From Neobacillus sp. SuZ13 (GTDB lineage: Bacteria > Bacillota > Bacilli > Bacillales > Cytobacillaceae), in the NCBI RefSeq assembly GCF_030123365.1, contig NZ_CP126107.1:5197501-5261500 (forward strand): a DNA stretch of 64,000 bases, written 5' to 3'. Below are positions 50,097 to 59,270 of the stretch, piece by piece (within the stretch, counting starts at the first letter, position 1; each line of letters opens with the position of its first letter). The notes under the pieces are model-generated. The model had not been told where the DNA came from. It did no database searches and saw only the letters and a program-made list of their open reading frames with translations. A program made the position numbers and the translations under genes.

Positions 50097-51062
50097 TTAG
50101 TAAGGAACTTTCCACATATATCTTCTGGTGCTTAGTGGATGATTTCGGGCTGTTGCTAGTTCTTCTGCGTATTGGCGCAGGATGGTTTGCATGACGAGTG
50201 GGGCTATGTAGCCTTTGACGCTTTCTGCTATACCCGTTAGATCAAAGTCCTTTGCATCAAGAACAACCACCCTTTCGCCATATCTTTGGGTGAATTCCAA
50301 TGAGCGTTCTTCTAATGGACGTGTCTCGTCTAAACCTACTAGCTGAATCACTGGCACATCTTTATCCAAGACTTCAAACGGTCCGTGGAAATACTCTCCG
50401 GCATGGAGGGCGTGGGAATGAATCCACTGCATTTCCATCAGCAGGCAAATCGCAAACCAATAGGCAGTTCCATAATTGGCGCCGCTTGCCATTGTATAAA
50501 TCACTTTTTCATCTTTATAACTTTGAGCAAATTGCTTTGCTTGATCTAAATACTTGGCTTTCTCTTGAACCAAAATTTTATCTAAATTCTCTAGAGAGGA
50601 AACCACATCGGAAAACTTTTCATTTCCTTCCTTGGCAGCCAGTAGTCCAAAAACAAGTTCCAGCATCACGGCCGGTGACTCATTCACATACTTCGCTTCT
50701 TTCCCATCTTCATACACAATGACATGTTCAGAAGCTTCGGCAAGCGGAGATTCTGGGTCAAAGGTTAACGAGACGGTAATTGCACCTTTTTCCCTTGCGA
50801 AACGGGCAGCTTCAACAGATTCCGGTGTTTTTCCAAAGTGGGAGCACAAAATCACCAGCGATTTCTCATTGAGTTTCCGCGGGTTGCGATGCACAAACTC
50901 ATTGGAACTATACAGGTCAGAATCGATCGTTGCACTTTCCCGGTCTAATACGTATTTACTTGCATACATCAGAGAGGAAGAGCCACCGCACCCTACGAAA
51001 TATACCCGATCGATTTCCCTTTCTTTAAAAATATCCAAAGCCTTTTGTACGTCAGCTAACAT
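50097..51062 (-). CDS. frlB: fructoselysine-6-phosphate deglycase
   Basis: A 321-residue SIS protein that closely matches B. subtilis FrlB (YurP) as I recall it: VYFVGCGGSSSLMYASKYVL, SDLYSSNEFVHRNPRKLNEKS, ILCSHFGKTPESVEAARFA, TMASGANYGTAYWFAICLLM, SHALHAGEYFHGPFEVLDKD and the tail RNHPLSTRRYMWKVPY. It hydrolyses fructosamine 6-phosphate to glucose 6-phosphate and the free amine. GGAGGA precedes the ATG at 51062, and the MFS gene ends 14 bp upstream. Confidence 0.92.
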   Translation of the reverse strand: MLADVQKALDIFKEREIDRVYFVGCGGSSSLMYASKYVLDRESATIDSDLYSSNEFVHRNPRKLNEKSLVILCSHFGKTPESVEAARFAREKGAITVSLTFDPESPLAEASEHVIVYEDGKEAKYVNESPAVMLELVFGLLAAKEGNEKFSDVVSSLENLDKILVQEKAKYLDQAKQFAQSYKDEKVIYTMASGANYGTAYWFAICLLMEMQWIHSHALHAGEYFHGPFEVLDKDVPVIQLVGLDETRPLEERSLEFTQRYGERVVVLDAKDFDLTGIAESVKGYIAPLVMQTILRQYAEELATARNHPLSTRRYMWKVPY

Positions 51063-51075
51063 TTTTTATCCTCCT

Positions 51076-52305
51076 TTATTTATTTACTTTTACAGATGAA
51101 ACTTCATTTTGCGTATATTGGAACCTTTGATATGTAAAAAAACAAATCAAGGCAAATCCACCAATGAAAATACATACATACAACAGCACCGTCGGCCCAA
51201 AGCCATCGTACAAGAGCCCGCCTAGTAAGGGGCCGATTGTTCTCCCCACGTTGGCCGCACCACTTACTAAACCTTGGTACATACCTCTTCTATCATTGGG
51301 TGCCAGTCGATCCGCAATCGCTGGCACGGCCGGAAAAATAAGGATTTCCCCAATGGTCATAATCACCATCCCCGCTACAAACCCGACGTAAGCATGGCTT
51401 TGTGTCAAGAGGCCGAAGGTAGCCATAAAAAAGAATACTCCTGATAAAAGCTGCCACTTCATCGGTACTTTTTTGCGGGCCATAAACCATTGGATCAAAG
51501 GCTGCCCCAGCAAGATTAGGAACCCGTTGATGGTCCACAAAGAACTATAGGCCGATAACGGAAATCCTAACTGGTGCATATAGTTAGAAATACTCGTTTG
51601 CCATTGAATATAAGTAACCCAGCAGAACATAAATCCTAGACAAAGAATGATTAAGGAATGAAAGCTTTGTGCACTGCGGATTTCCTGTTTTGGTCCCAGG
51701 ACTGGATCCTTCTTTACTTTAATCTTCGCAGTCTCAATAACTGATTCAGGTTCTTCAAGCGCGAACCAAACGATGAAGATAAAGACAACATAGGTGAATC
51801 CATTAATCCAAAAGACATATTGAAACGAAAATTGAGCAACGATTCCGCCGAGAGAGGTACCTACTGCCACACCGAAATTAAGAACCAGATAAATGAGATT
51901 AAAGCTTTTTCTGCCGCCTTCCTTCCAAACAATCCCTGCAAGAGCATAGATGGGAGGAAAAATTGTTCCAATCGCTAGTCCAAGCAGGATCATCATCAGA
52001 ATATACACGGGCCACGCCAAGCCGACGGAAATAATAAAAATACAACAGGCAGATGATAGAACCGCAAGGAGAAGGGTTCGCTTCCCCCGAATACGGTCAT
52101 ACAGATAGCCGCCAAGGAAACTGCCAACAATTTCTGCTCCTGAATGCAGCATTAAGACAAAACCTGCTTCCGACAGGGTCTTCCCCATCCCCTGCGTTAT
52201 GTAAATGGTGTGCAAGGGCCAAAGAAAAGCCATACCTGTGGAATTGATCAACATAGCGATTAATAAAACCTTTAAGTTCTTGGGATAACTCCTCCAAATA
52301 GACAT
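51076..52305 (-). CDS. major facilitator superfamily transporter
   Basis: A 409-residue MFS carrier with 12 predicted membrane helices. The loop 2-3 motif is GSFLGGYLYDRIRGKR and the 8-9 loop is modified (FMARKKVPMKWQ). Late helices show NVGRTIGPLLGGLLYDGFGP. It lies inside the fructosamine unit, between epimerase and frlB, so it may import an Amadori compound or export the released amine or sugar. Neither is shown by sequence. AAGGAG precedes the ATG at 52305. Confidence 0.85.
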   Translation of the reverse strand: MSIWRSYPKNLKVLLIAMLINSTGMAFLWPLHTIYITQGMGKTLSEAGFVLMLHSGAEIVGSFLGGYLYDRIRGKRTLLLAVLSSACCIFIISVGLAWPVYILMMILLGLAIGTIFPPIYALAGIVWKEGGRKSFNLIYLVLNFGVAVGTSLGGIVAQFSFQYVFWINGFTYVVFIFIVWFALEEPESVIETAKIKVKKDPVLGPKQEIRSAQSFHSLIILCLGFMFCWVTYIQWQTSISNYMHQLGFPLSAYSSLWTINGFLILLGQPLIQWFMARKKVPMKWQLLSGVFFFMATFGLLTQSHAYVGFVAGMVIMTIGEILIFPAVPAIADRLAPNDRRGMYQGLVSGAANVGRTIGPLLGGLLYDGFGPTVLLYVCIFIGGFALICFFTYQRFQYTQNEVSSVKVNK

Positions 52306-52367
52306 AGGATAAAACTCCTTTATACCACTGAATTAGTCACCCTATTCAAAACACCCCCCTCCGTCCC

Positions 52368-53201
52368 TTACACCAAGTAAGGAGCAAGACTTCGCAGGGA
52401 CTTTTCAACTGCCTCGTTAGGGTCAATCAAGTATTGTGATGATGTAAACTCCAACGTAAGGGCGCGATTGTAGTTGTAGTCTCCTAAGGTTTTCAAATAT
52501 TTCTCCAATGGCAGGCTTCCGTCCCCCCAAGCTAAATGCCCGCTCGGGTTCCCATCAATAAAGTGGATATGGACAAAGTCATCCTGTAATTGTTCAAAAT
52601 AACTGGCAAGTTCCTCCCCCTCTACCGCAAGCGGGATGGTATCAACCATTCCTTTTAAATGAGGTGAAGAGACAGCCCCAAGCATTTCTTTTAACTCAGG
52701 CAGAGTGGTAATTAGATTGGATTCAATTTTTTGTAATGGCTCCAGAGCGAGAATAATTCCTTGTTTCTCGGCATAGGAGCTAAGCTGCGCTAACGAATCT
52801 TGGGTGCGATTTAAGGCTTCATGCCTGTCTTCATTCCGGTAACCCCAGCCCGCCGTTACTAACACCATAGGCGCTTCCAATTCAAGCGCAGCATCAATTG
52901 ATTTTTTAAAATAAGCGATACTTCTTTCGCGAATCTCAGTCTCCTTTGCTGCCAGATTAATTGGGTACATACACTGTTCTGGCGTAAAGCAAACCACTTC
53001 CAATTCACGCTGGTCGATCCCTTTCTTAATTGAATGAATCTCAGCTAAAGACAAATCTTCCACATATAGATGCGGCGCAGCACCCCACAGTTCAATTTTT
53101 TCGAACTCATATTTCACCATCGCATCTAAAAAATAGTCCAGTGGGAAATGCAGATAGTGAAAATTCATCCCTGTTATTTGCGAACGTTTGATTTTGCCCA
53201 T
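52368..53201 (-). CDS. xylose-isomerase-like TIM-barrel epimerase (FrlC-like)
   Basis: A 277-residue AP-endonuclease-2/xylose-isomerase-type TIM barrel, similar to E. coli FrlC, which converts psicoselysine to fructoselysine. Matching segments: KIELWGAAPHLYVEDLS, VCFTPEQCMYPINL, LEPLQKIESNLIT, KGMVDTIPLAV, FVHIHFIDGNPSGHLAWGDG and TLEFTSSQYLIDPNEA. Candidate metal ligands (Glu of LEP, Asp of MVD, His of HIHF, Glu of LEF) are present. First gene of the downstream frl unit; an FrlR-type operator lies 66 bp upstream. B. subtilis lacks this gene in its frl operon. Confidence 0.85.
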   Translation of the reverse strand: MGKIKRSQITGMNFHYLHFPLDYFLDAMVKYEFEKIELWGAAPHLYVEDLSLAEIHSIKKGIDQRELEVVCFTPEQCMYPINLAAKETEIRERSIAYFKKSIDAALELEAPMVLVTAGWGYRNEDRHEALNRTQDSLAQLSSYAEKQGIILALEPLQKIESNLITTLPELKEMLGAVSSPHLKGMVDTIPLAVEGEELASYFEQLQDDFVHIHFIDGNPSGHLAWGDGSLPLEKYLKTLGDYNYNRALTLEFTSSQYLIDPNEAVEKSLRSLAPYLV

Positions 53202-53266
53202 CTAATCCCTCCTGCTCAGTGAAGATTCATACAAATGAACTACATAAGGTATGATAAAAAACCATA

Positions 53267-53278
53267 TGGTATATACCA
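53267..53278. promoter_or_regulatory. FrlR-type operator TGGTATATACCA, site 3
   Basis: A perfect 12-bp palindrome upstream of the epimerase gene. Identical or near-identical sites precede frlD and frlR. Confidence 0.85.
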
Positions 53279-53313
53279 TTTAAACCAGTCATAAGTAACC
53301 GAAGGGAATGAAC

Positions 53314-53350
53314 ATGGAATAGGAAAGTGACCACCCCTATCCTATTCCAT
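53314..53350 (-). terminator. terminator after frlM
   Basis: ATGGAATAGGA pairs perfectly with TCCTATTCCAT around a 15-nt loop. It separates the ABC-importer unit from the epimerase unit. Confidence 0.75.
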
Positions 53351-53377
53351 CCTCACTCAGGTACATTCCAAGTTTGA

Positions 53378-54280
53378 TTATCCTTTTACACTTCCAGCTG
53401 AGAGACCACGGACAAATTGTTTTTGGAAAACGATGTACGCAATAATCATTGGTAGTGCAGAAATGGCTAATCCAGCCAATTGGATTCCAAAGTTCGTGTT
53501 CAACTGGCTCCGCAAATTCATTAGACCTACAGGAATTGTCCGCAGCGCAGAATCTTCCACAAATACTAGGGCAAACATAAATTCATTCCATACGTTCATC
53601 CCTGCTAATAAAGCACACGAGGCAATGATCGGTTTACCCAGCGGTACAATAATATGCCAATACACCTGGAAGATATTACACCCATCAATAATCGCCGACT
53701 CCTCCAGTTCTTTAGAGATTGACAGGAAATAAGAGCGCATTAAGAAAATCGCAAATGGCAATTGAAAAGCAACATACGGAAGAATTAACGCCCAGTAGGT
53801 ATTATAAAGCCCAACCGCCTGCAATAATTTGTAAAGTGGAATTAAGCTGACCTGGGGTGCAAGCATCAAACCGCTTAGGATAATAACAAGAAAAATGTTT
53901 TGCCCCTTAAACTGAAAGCGGCTCAACCCAAAAGCTGCCATTGATCCGAATAGTAATACCGCTACGACCGATACCACCGTAATGAACACACTATTTAGAA
54001 AAAATTGGCCAATCCCGGCATCCCAGGCAGCCCGGTAATTACTCCAAAGCCATTCCTCCGGCAACTTCCAAGTATTTAAGAAAAAGTCAGCATTAGACTT
54101 TAATCCGCTCAAGCCGAGCCAAAGAATTGGACAAATGATGACCAAAGCAAAGAGACTAAACCACACGAGCACAACCGATTGAAAAATTCGATTCTTAACC
54201 TTCAGCGTCAGCTTGGAACTTCCTGTCCCGATTTCTTTGATCTGATTTGTCTTTACCACTGAGTTTGTATGATTGGCCAT
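53378..54280 (-). CDS. frlM: fructosamine ABC transporter permease (MalG-type)
   Basis: A 300-residue permease of the MalG/carbohydrate type with six hydrophobic helices. The EAA loop is ELEESAIIDGCNIFQVYWHI IVPLGKP in two parts, contacting an ATPase. It overlaps neither neighbour but starts 3 bp after the end of the partner permease. No ATPase gene is in the cluster; as in B. subtilis, a shared MsmX-type ATPase encoded elsewhere probably powers it. It ends with a C-terminal RGLSAGSVKG, typical of this family. Confidence 0.9.
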   Translation of the reverse strand: MANHTNSVVKTNQIKEIGTGSSKLTLKVKNRIFQSVVLVWFSLFALVIICPILWLGLSGLKSNADFFLNTWKLPEEWLWSNYRAAWDAGIGQFFLNSVFITVVSVVAVLLFGSMAAFGLSRFQFKGQNIFLVIILSGLMLAPQVSLIPLYKLLQAVGLYNTYWALILPYVAFQLPFAIFLMRSYFLSISKELEESAIIDGCNIFQVYWHIIVPLGKPIIASCALLAGMNVWNEFMFALVFVEDSALRTIPVGLMNLRSQLNTNFGIQLAGLAISALPMIIAYIVFQKQFVRGLSAGSVKG

Positions 54281-54283
54281 TGG

Positions 54284-55171
54284 TTACGCCTCCTCTCCGG
54301 ATTTGCCTATTTTCAGCTGAATTAAGGATAGGGTAAGGGTTATGACAAAAATAATTGTTCCGATTGTGGAAGCATAGCCCATTTCATCATTTCGGAAGGC
54401 TGATCGGTAGAGCATGGTTCCTAACACTTCCGTAGAACGGCCTGGTCCACCATTTGTCATAACATAGACTTCGTCGAATACTTTGAATGCACCGATTACG
54501 GTGATTACCGTACCAACAAGGATCATTTCCTTCATCTGCGGCAAGGTGATAAAAAAGAATGTTTTTATCTTAGAAGCACCATCAATCATTGACGCTTCAT
54601 AATATTCAAAAGGAATTTTTTGCATTGCGAGCAAGAATAACATCACCATATAACCGGTGTATTGCCATTGCGAAACAGCAACTACAGCATAAATGGCTGT
54701 TTTACTGTCACCCAGCCAAGACATGGCCCATTCCGATTGGCCAATTGCGTTTAATACCCCGTTAACTAAACCCACTTCTGGATTATAGAGAAGCTGCCAT
54801 AACAAACCAACCACTGCGATCGAGATAACTGAAGGGATAAAAAAGACAGTTCGGAAAAAGGGCTGAAACTTTCTAATCAACTTATCTTCTAAAAGGGCGG
54901 CTATGATTAAGCCAAGACCTACCTGAAACACCAACGAAATAACTGCATATAGAGAATTATTTTTTAATGCGGTAAAAAAGACTGGATCCTTAAACAATCG
55001 GCCATAATACTCGAAGCCAACAAAAACTCTTCCCGCATCAAAGGAATTCCACCGAAACAAACTGTTATAGAGGTTTAACACAATCGGCAAAAATACAAAA
55101 AACAGGATGAAAAGGAGTGCTGGTAAAATAAATAGTATGGCGGTTCGGCTGTTTCGAAAGGTTCTTGTCAT
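54284..55171 (-). CDS. frlN: fructosamine ABC transporter permease (MalF-type)
   Basis: A 295-residue permease of the MalF/carbohydrate type with six helices. The EAA-type loop reads FEYYEASMIDGASKIKTFFF. ALLEDKLIRKFQPFFRTVFFIP and NGGPGRSTEVLGTMLYRSAF are typical of sugar permeases. It is adjacent to frlM (3-bp gap) and downstream of the binding-protein gene, matching the frlO-N-M order. GGAGGA precedes the ATG at 55171, with 182 bp between it and frlO. Confidence 0.9.
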   Translation of the reverse strand: MTRTFRNSRTAILFILPALLFILFFVFLPIVLNLYNSLFRWNSFDAGRVFVGFEYYGRLFKDPVFFTALKNNSLYAVISLVFQVGLGLIIAALLEDKLIRKFQPFFRTVFFIPSVISIAVVGLLWQLLYNPEVGLVNGVLNAIGQSEWAMSWLGDSKTAIYAVVAVSQWQYTGYMVMLFLLAMQKIPFEYYEASMIDGASKIKTFFFITLPQMKEMILVGTVITVIGAFKVFDEVYVMTNGGPGRSTEVLGTMLYRSAFRNDEMGYASTIGTIIFVITLTLSLIQLKIGKSGEEA

Positions 55172-55258
55172 ATCCCCAACTTCCTCCTAGGAGGGGGTAA
55201 GCAGTGCCTGCCTACCCTTACTCGTTTATAAAGTATTGCATGATTTAACTTAGATTAC

Positions 55259-55345
55259 TGTCTAGCTGCAGCGGCTATTGGACTCGCTCTTCTCCCTGCG
55301 AAAAGTCAAAGTGCTCCATTCCATACGCCGCTAAACGGGCACTTT
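55259..55345. repeat. fragment of the GCGGAAGCGCC/GCTAGACA-type dispersed repeat
   Basis: Reads TGTCTAGCTGCAGCGGCT on the plus strand, the reverse of the GAGCTAGACA boundary at 41988-41997, then TTCTCCCTGCGAAAAGTC and CGCTAAACGGGCACTTTCGC. It is a partial, inverted copy lying between frlO and frlN. Confidence 0.6.
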
Positions 55346-55353
55346 CGCTATTC

Positions 55354-56646
55354 TTATTCCACTTCACTTTGTACTTGCTTCGCTACGTCTTGGACTTCTT
55401 TAATAATTTCTTCTGGTGATTTAGAACCATCTAGCAATAACTGGATATTAGATAGATACACATCCGCTACTTTTGCATGGACATCTGTGTCAAGCCACTC
55501 GGCCATACCTTCTGCCTTCTTCATGACTTCAACACCTTCAGCTACTTCCTTCAGGGCAGTATCTGGATTTGTTGCTCCGTCAATTGGACTTGGCCAGCCA
55601 ATTTGTTTCACAAGCTTTAAGGCGTTATCTTTACTAGTTAAAAACTTCAAGAATTTAATGGCTTCTTCCGGATGTTTTGATTTGGAGGAAACGATAAATC
55701 CATCTGGTGCTCCAGTGATGAAACTTTGACTGCCCTTACCTTCTGCAATGGATGGCATTGGGAAGAAGCCCCAGTTTCCTTTCATATTATTCTCGATTGT
55801 TTGGAACTCTTCTAATTCCACATAGATGATGGCTCCCTTGCCAGCTGCAAATAATTGATTTGCCATATCATGAGAACTAGAGTTAGCATTCTTCATAAAA
55901 TAACCCTTTTTATTGAGGTCAGCTAACATTTGCATTGCGGTAACATAACCAGGATCTGTGAACTCACCTGATTTTGGATTATAGTCTTTCATTCTCACAT
56001 CCTGTGCCACTATTTTTTGGTTTAAGCCTGTTAAGTAATGAATTGCTGCCCAAGGACTTTGGTTACCAAGAATAATTGGCGTTTCTCCACCTTTTTTCAA
56101 AGTTTCTAGGACTTGTAAAAATTCATCCCAAGTAGTTGGTGCCTGCAGTTGATATTTATCAAAAATCTTTTTGTTGTAAACAAAGAATTTACCATTGAAG
56201 CGAAGAGGAATACCGTAATTTTTATCGTTGGATGTGAAAGGCTGCAGGGATGCCGGAATAAAACTGTTTTTCCAAGCGGTATCTTCATTTAAGTAGGGAG
56301 TTAAATCTAAGGCTGCATTCGCACGAACGAATTTGCGAGCAAATTCACCCGACCAGGAAAACATAATGTCTGGAACTTCTTTACCGCCTAGGATCACACG
56401 GAGTTTGTCTTTAATTGGTTCATCTGCAATCGCTTCCATTTTAATTTTGATATCTGGGTTTTCCTTTTCAAAAGCCTTGACCACTTCTTCAAAATAAGGA
56501 GCGTATTCTGGCTGTGGCCACTTATGCAAAAACTTTAAAACGACTTTCCCCGACTCTTCATTAGTGGATGAGGAACTGGAGCAACCCGTCAGGACGAGTG
56601 CGAACACCAACAGTACTGCAAATAATACATTTATTTTCGTTCTCAT
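55354..56646 (-). CDS. frlO: fructosamine ABC transporter substrate-binding lipoprotein
   Basis: A 430-residue extracellular sugar-binding lipoprotein (family 1). The signal peptide ends in a lipobox LTGCS. Typical segments: VLKFLHKWPQPEYAPYFEEV, VPDIMFSWSGEFA, YGIPLRFNGKFFVYNKKIFDKY, PTTWDEFLQVLETLKKGG and PDGFIVSSKSKHPEEAIKFLK. Context makes it the receptor for fructosamines such as fructose-arginine or fructoselysine. AAGGAGGG is the SD. frlD lies 91 bp upstream and is probably co-transcribed. Confidence 0.9.
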   Translation of the reverse strand: MRTKINVLFAVLLVFALVLTGCSSSSSTNEESGKVVLKFLHKWPQPEYAPYFEEVVKAFEKENPDIKIKMEAIADEPIKDKLRVILGGKEVPDIMFSWSGEFARKFVRANAALDLTPYLNEDTAWKNSFIPASLQPFTSNDKNYGIPLRFNGKFFVYNKKIFDKYQLQAPTTWDEFLQVLETLKKGGETPIILGNQSPWAAIHYLTGLNQKIVAQDVRMKDYNPKSGEFTDPGYVTAMQMLADLNKKGYFMKNANSSSHDMANQLFAAGKGAIIYVELEEFQTIENNMKGNWGFFPMPSIAEGKGSQSFITGAPDGFIVSSKSKHPEEAIKFLKFLTSKDNALKLVKQIGWPSPIDGATNPDTALKEVAEGVEVMKKAEGMAEWLDTDVHAKVADVYLSNIQLLLDGSKSPEEIIKEVQDVAKQVQSEVE

Positions 56647-56737
56647 TCATTGACCCTCCTTATTTTTTACATCAACCTAAACAAACTAGACTCCCCTCAC
56701 CTCCCAAACCTTCTATTATTTCGATGCCTTTAAGAAA

Positions 56738-57580
56738 TTAAAAGGGAATTCCATAACCAAAGGCACCATCAACAAGACATGTTTTTGCCGCAAACTTCGC
56801 CCCTTCCTCCATGCTGTTTTTTAAAAGGAAGCCTTCCTGAATATCAGGGTTTTCCTTTTTTCCAGATAGATAATGTAAGATAAATGCTGTAAAAAAGGAA
56901 TCTCCGGCACCTAGCGTATCAACCGGTTGAACAAAGTGAGGCTCCTGGCGGTAAAAGGATTGGCCGTCAAACACAATCGAGCCGCGTGAACCCATAGTAC
57001 CCAGCACTAATTTACTCCCGTAGGAATATACACGTTTTAATAGATTTGCTACTTCCTCGTCGTCCAATTGGCCACAACTTAACAGACTTATATCAATATT
57101 CTTACAATTCTTCTCAAGTAATGCATCGGTATAATCACTTGAAAAATCATAGGATACTAGAATGCCAAATTCTTTTAATTTATGTAACTCTGAATCCATA
57201 TCACTGTAGATACTGCTATGTGCAATATCAAAGCTTTTAATATATTCCAGGTCTTCTAGGCTAAGGACAATCGGATGGTCGATTTGAACACCGCCCCCAT
57301 TCCCACCGATGAATACCCGATCACCATCCACTAAATCAACAGCCGCGAAGCCATTCTCACCTTCATGCTGCCGGCAATGAGAAATATCGACATCCAACCT
57401 TTTTAAGGTGGCAATAATATGCTCTCCGGCCCGATCATTGCCGAACACACCAAGATAGGCTGCTTCAATCCCTAACTGCTTAGCATAAACACTGAAATTC
57501 AACGCATTTCCACCTGGATACATCGTTTTTTTATACATATATTTATCCACCACATTATCACCAACGCCGATTACCCTCAT
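56738..57580 (-). CDS. frlD: fructosamine kinase
   Basis: A 280-residue PfkB-family kinase that phosphorylates fructosamines at C6 before deglycation. Motifs: VGDNVVDKYMYKKTMYPGGN ALNFSVYAKQ (split here), FGNDRAGEHI, IGGNGGGV, SYDFSSDYTD, LGTMGSRGSIVFDG, and the C-terminal PVDTLGAGDSFFTAF with the catalytic Asp. The sequence is typical of FrlD. First gene of the kinase-importer unit; an FrlR-type operator lies 25 bp upstream and AAGGAGG is the SD. Confidence 0.93.
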   Translation of the reverse strand: MRVIGVGDNVVDKYMYKKTMYPGGNALNFSVYAKQLGIEAAYLGVFGNDRAGEHIIATLKRLDVDISHCRQHEGENGFAAVDLVDGDRVFIGGNGGGVQIDHPIVLSLEDLEYIKSFDIAHSSIYSDMDSELHKLKEFGILVSYDFSSDYTDALLEKNCKNIDISLLSCGQLDDEEVANLLKRVYSYGSKLVLGTMGSRGSIVFDGQSFYRQEPHFVQPVDTLGAGDSFFTAFILHYLSGKKENPDIQEGFLLKNSMEEGAKFAAKTCLVDGAFGYGIPF

Positions 57581-57604
57581 GAAAAAGCCTCCTTATAATC
57601 AATT

Positions 57605-57616
57605 TGGTATATACCA
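57605..57616. promoter_or_regulatory. FrlR-type operator TGGTATATACCA, site 2
   Basis: A perfect 12-bp palindrome 25 bp before the frlD start, between frlR and frlD. It would repress the frlDONM unit. Confidence 0.85.
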
Positions 57617-57648
57617 TTTGTTCTAAAAAGGAACTGAAATGATTTTTC

Positions 57649-58386
57649 TCATTTCAGTTTTAATTCGGAATAAAATTTCACAATATCGCTTCTTGTTAGC
57701 GATGTTGAGAATTCAATTTCCTTTTCATTTTTATCAAATGCAACCGATTCTTGTAGAATACACGGACTCTCCACACGTACTTTTAACAATTTACTTTCAC
57801 CTTCATCCGACAAGGTCACCTGCATATATTCTTTTGCCATGACCAGTACAATTCCGTACTCTCTCTCTAAAATTTCATATAGGGAATCATTGTCGGTAAT
57901 CATTTCATCTAGCCCCGGGCAAAGTTTTTCGGGCAGAAACGACTCTTCAATCGAAATTGGAGTCTCGTCAACAAGTCGAAGCCGCTTAATAACAATCATC
58001 CCTTCACCCAACTCCAGTTTTAGTTTTTGGGCCAGATTTTCATTCGCTTCGATTTTACGTATGGACAAAATCTGTGTACTCGGGGTTAATCCCTTACTTA
58101 GCATGTTTTTAGTGAAACTGTTAAACGTGACAAAATCCATTTCAATTTTTTTATAATTAATAAAGGTTCCTGCACCAACACGCCGTTCCACTACACCTTC
58201 TCTTTCCAGAATCGACAGGGTATGTCTTGCTGTCATCCGGCTGATTTGAAACTGCTCAGCCAATTCGCGTTCCGAAGGAAGCTTGTCCCCATGTTTAAGT
58301 TTACCGCTCTTGATCTCCTCGAGAATTTGTTTCTTTAATTGTTTGTAAAAAGGAACCGCCTCATCATCACTTATCATTCTACTCAT
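57649..58386 (-). CDS. frlR: GntR/HutC-family regulator of the fructosamine locus
   Basis: A 245-residue GntR-family repressor of the HutC/YurK type. The N-terminal winged helix has PFYKQLKKQILEEIKSGKLK, GDKLPSERELAEQFQISRMTARHTLSIL and EREGVVERRVGAGTFI. The UTRA effector domain follows (about 85-240, MIVIKRLRLVDETPISIEES). By position it is FrlR, sensing an Amadori 6-phosphate. TGGTATATACC-type palindromes lie upstream of itself, of frlD and of the epimerase. AGGAG lies 8 nt before the ATG. Confidence 0.93.
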   Translation of the reverse strand: MSRMISDDEAVPFYKQLKKQILEEIKSGKLKHGDKLPSERELAEQFQISRMTARHTLSILEREGVVERRVGAGTFINYKKIEMDFVTFNSFTKNMLSKGLTPSTQILSIRKIEANENLAQKLKLELGEGMIVIKRLRLVDETPISIEESFLPEKLCPGLDEMITDNDSLYEILEREYGIVLVMAKEYMQVTLSDEGESKLLKVRVESPCILQESVAFDKNEKEIEFSTSLTRSDIVKFYSELKLK

Positions 58387-58474
58387 CTCTAATTCTCCTG
58401 TTTATGCAGAAATTCAAACTCTTATCTAAAGATTATCGTATTTCTGCTACTTTTGTAAATTCTTGCTTCCAAAA

Positions 58475-58486
58475 TGGTATATACCT
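58475..58486. promoter_or_regulatory. FrlR-type operator TGGTATATACCT, site 1 (autoregulation)
   Basis: 11 of 12 bases match the palindrome at sites 2 and 3. It lies 89 bp upstream of frlR. Confidence 0.75.
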
Positions 58487-58651
58487 TTTCGAATAAGATG
58501 AAAACCAATATTTCTGGAAGTTAGAGAATTCGAACTTAATAAAGCGCTTACATTGACTTATTTTTAGAATAATTAAAATTTTTAACTATGTCAATGATTA
58601 TTAATCAAACAAATATCTACAAAATTTTTAAGCAGCCATTTATTTTTTCCC

Positions 58652-58703
58652 ACCATGTCCTTTTGACCAAATTTTTTCTATATAGAAGGTGAAAGGAGGT
58701 GAG
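58652..58703 (+). promoter_or_regulatory. conserved leader block, copy 2
   Basis: ACCATGTCCTTTTG ... CTATATAGAAGGTG ... AAAGGAGGTGAG. Near-identical to 43771-43822, and both precede DUF1659 genes. Sequence further upstream is not conserved. Confidence 0.6.
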
Positions 58704-58708
58704 GGACG

Positions 58709-58927
58709 ATGGCACAATCACTTTTAGAAGGGACAAAGCTTCGCTTAGTGTTTGAAGGAGGCATGGACGAGAATGGCGAACCCATCCTACGCGCCAAAAC
58801 GTTTAGCAATGTCAAAAAAGATGCGACAACAGATCAGATATTTCAAGCAGCAATAGCTATTTCTGTTTTGTGTAACGACATGCTAAACAAAGTAGAGCGA
58901 AATGACAGTTCTGAGATCATCGCTTAG
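58709..58927 (+). CDS. DUF1659 family small protein, second copy
   Basis: A 72-residue paralogue of the protein at 43828: TKLRLVFEGGMDENGEPI, RAKTFSNVKKDATTDQ and the shared C-terminal KVERNDSSEIIA. The main change is in the middle helix, where a Cys appears (ISVLCNDMLNK). It is followed by a DUF2922 paralogue but not by a YvrJ gene. Confidence 0.85.
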   Translation: MAQSLLEGTKLRLVFEGGMDENGEPILRAKTFSNVKKDATTDQIFQAAIAISVLCNDMLNKVERNDSSEIIA

Positions 58928-58966
58928 TAGGATAGGAATTTTAGTTGAGAACGGAGGTGAACGAAT

Positions 58967-59185
58967 ATGGCAAAAACATTAGAATTACAATTTGCTACGG
59001 AGCTTGGAAAGACGGCACGTGTGACGATTGAAAATCCCAAAGAACCTATTGATGAAGAAGTCGTAAAGCTATCGATGGGACAGATCATTGCCTCTGAAGT
59101 TTTCACTACAAGCAGTGGCAAATTTGTCTCTTCCAAAAGTGCGAGAGTCGTCGACCGCAGCGTGACTGATTATGAACTAGTTTAA
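58967..59185 (+). CDS. DUF2922 family small protein, second copy
   Basis: A 72-residue paralogue of the protein at 44086: AKTLELQFATELGKTARVTI, NPKEPID, and ARVVDRSVTDYELV at the C terminus. It is 39 bp downstream of the DUF1659 gene, exactly the spacing of the first module, so the pair was duplicated as a block. A terminator follows. Confidence 0.85.
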   Translation: MAKTLELQFATELGKTARVTIENPKEPIDEEVVKLSMGQIIASEVFTTSSGKFVSSKSARVVDRSVTDYELV

Positions 59186-59234
59186 GTGGCGGAAAGCCCC
59201 TTTAGAGGAAACGAAATTTTTATCGATAACACAC

Positions 59235-59267
59235 AAATGCGGTTCATCTCGGTTGAACCGCATTTTT
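59235..59267. terminator. terminator after the second DUF2922 gene
   Basis: AAATGCGGTTC pairs with GAACCGCATTTTT, a perfect stem between convergent stops. Confidence 0.85.
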
Positions 59268-59270
59268 CTA

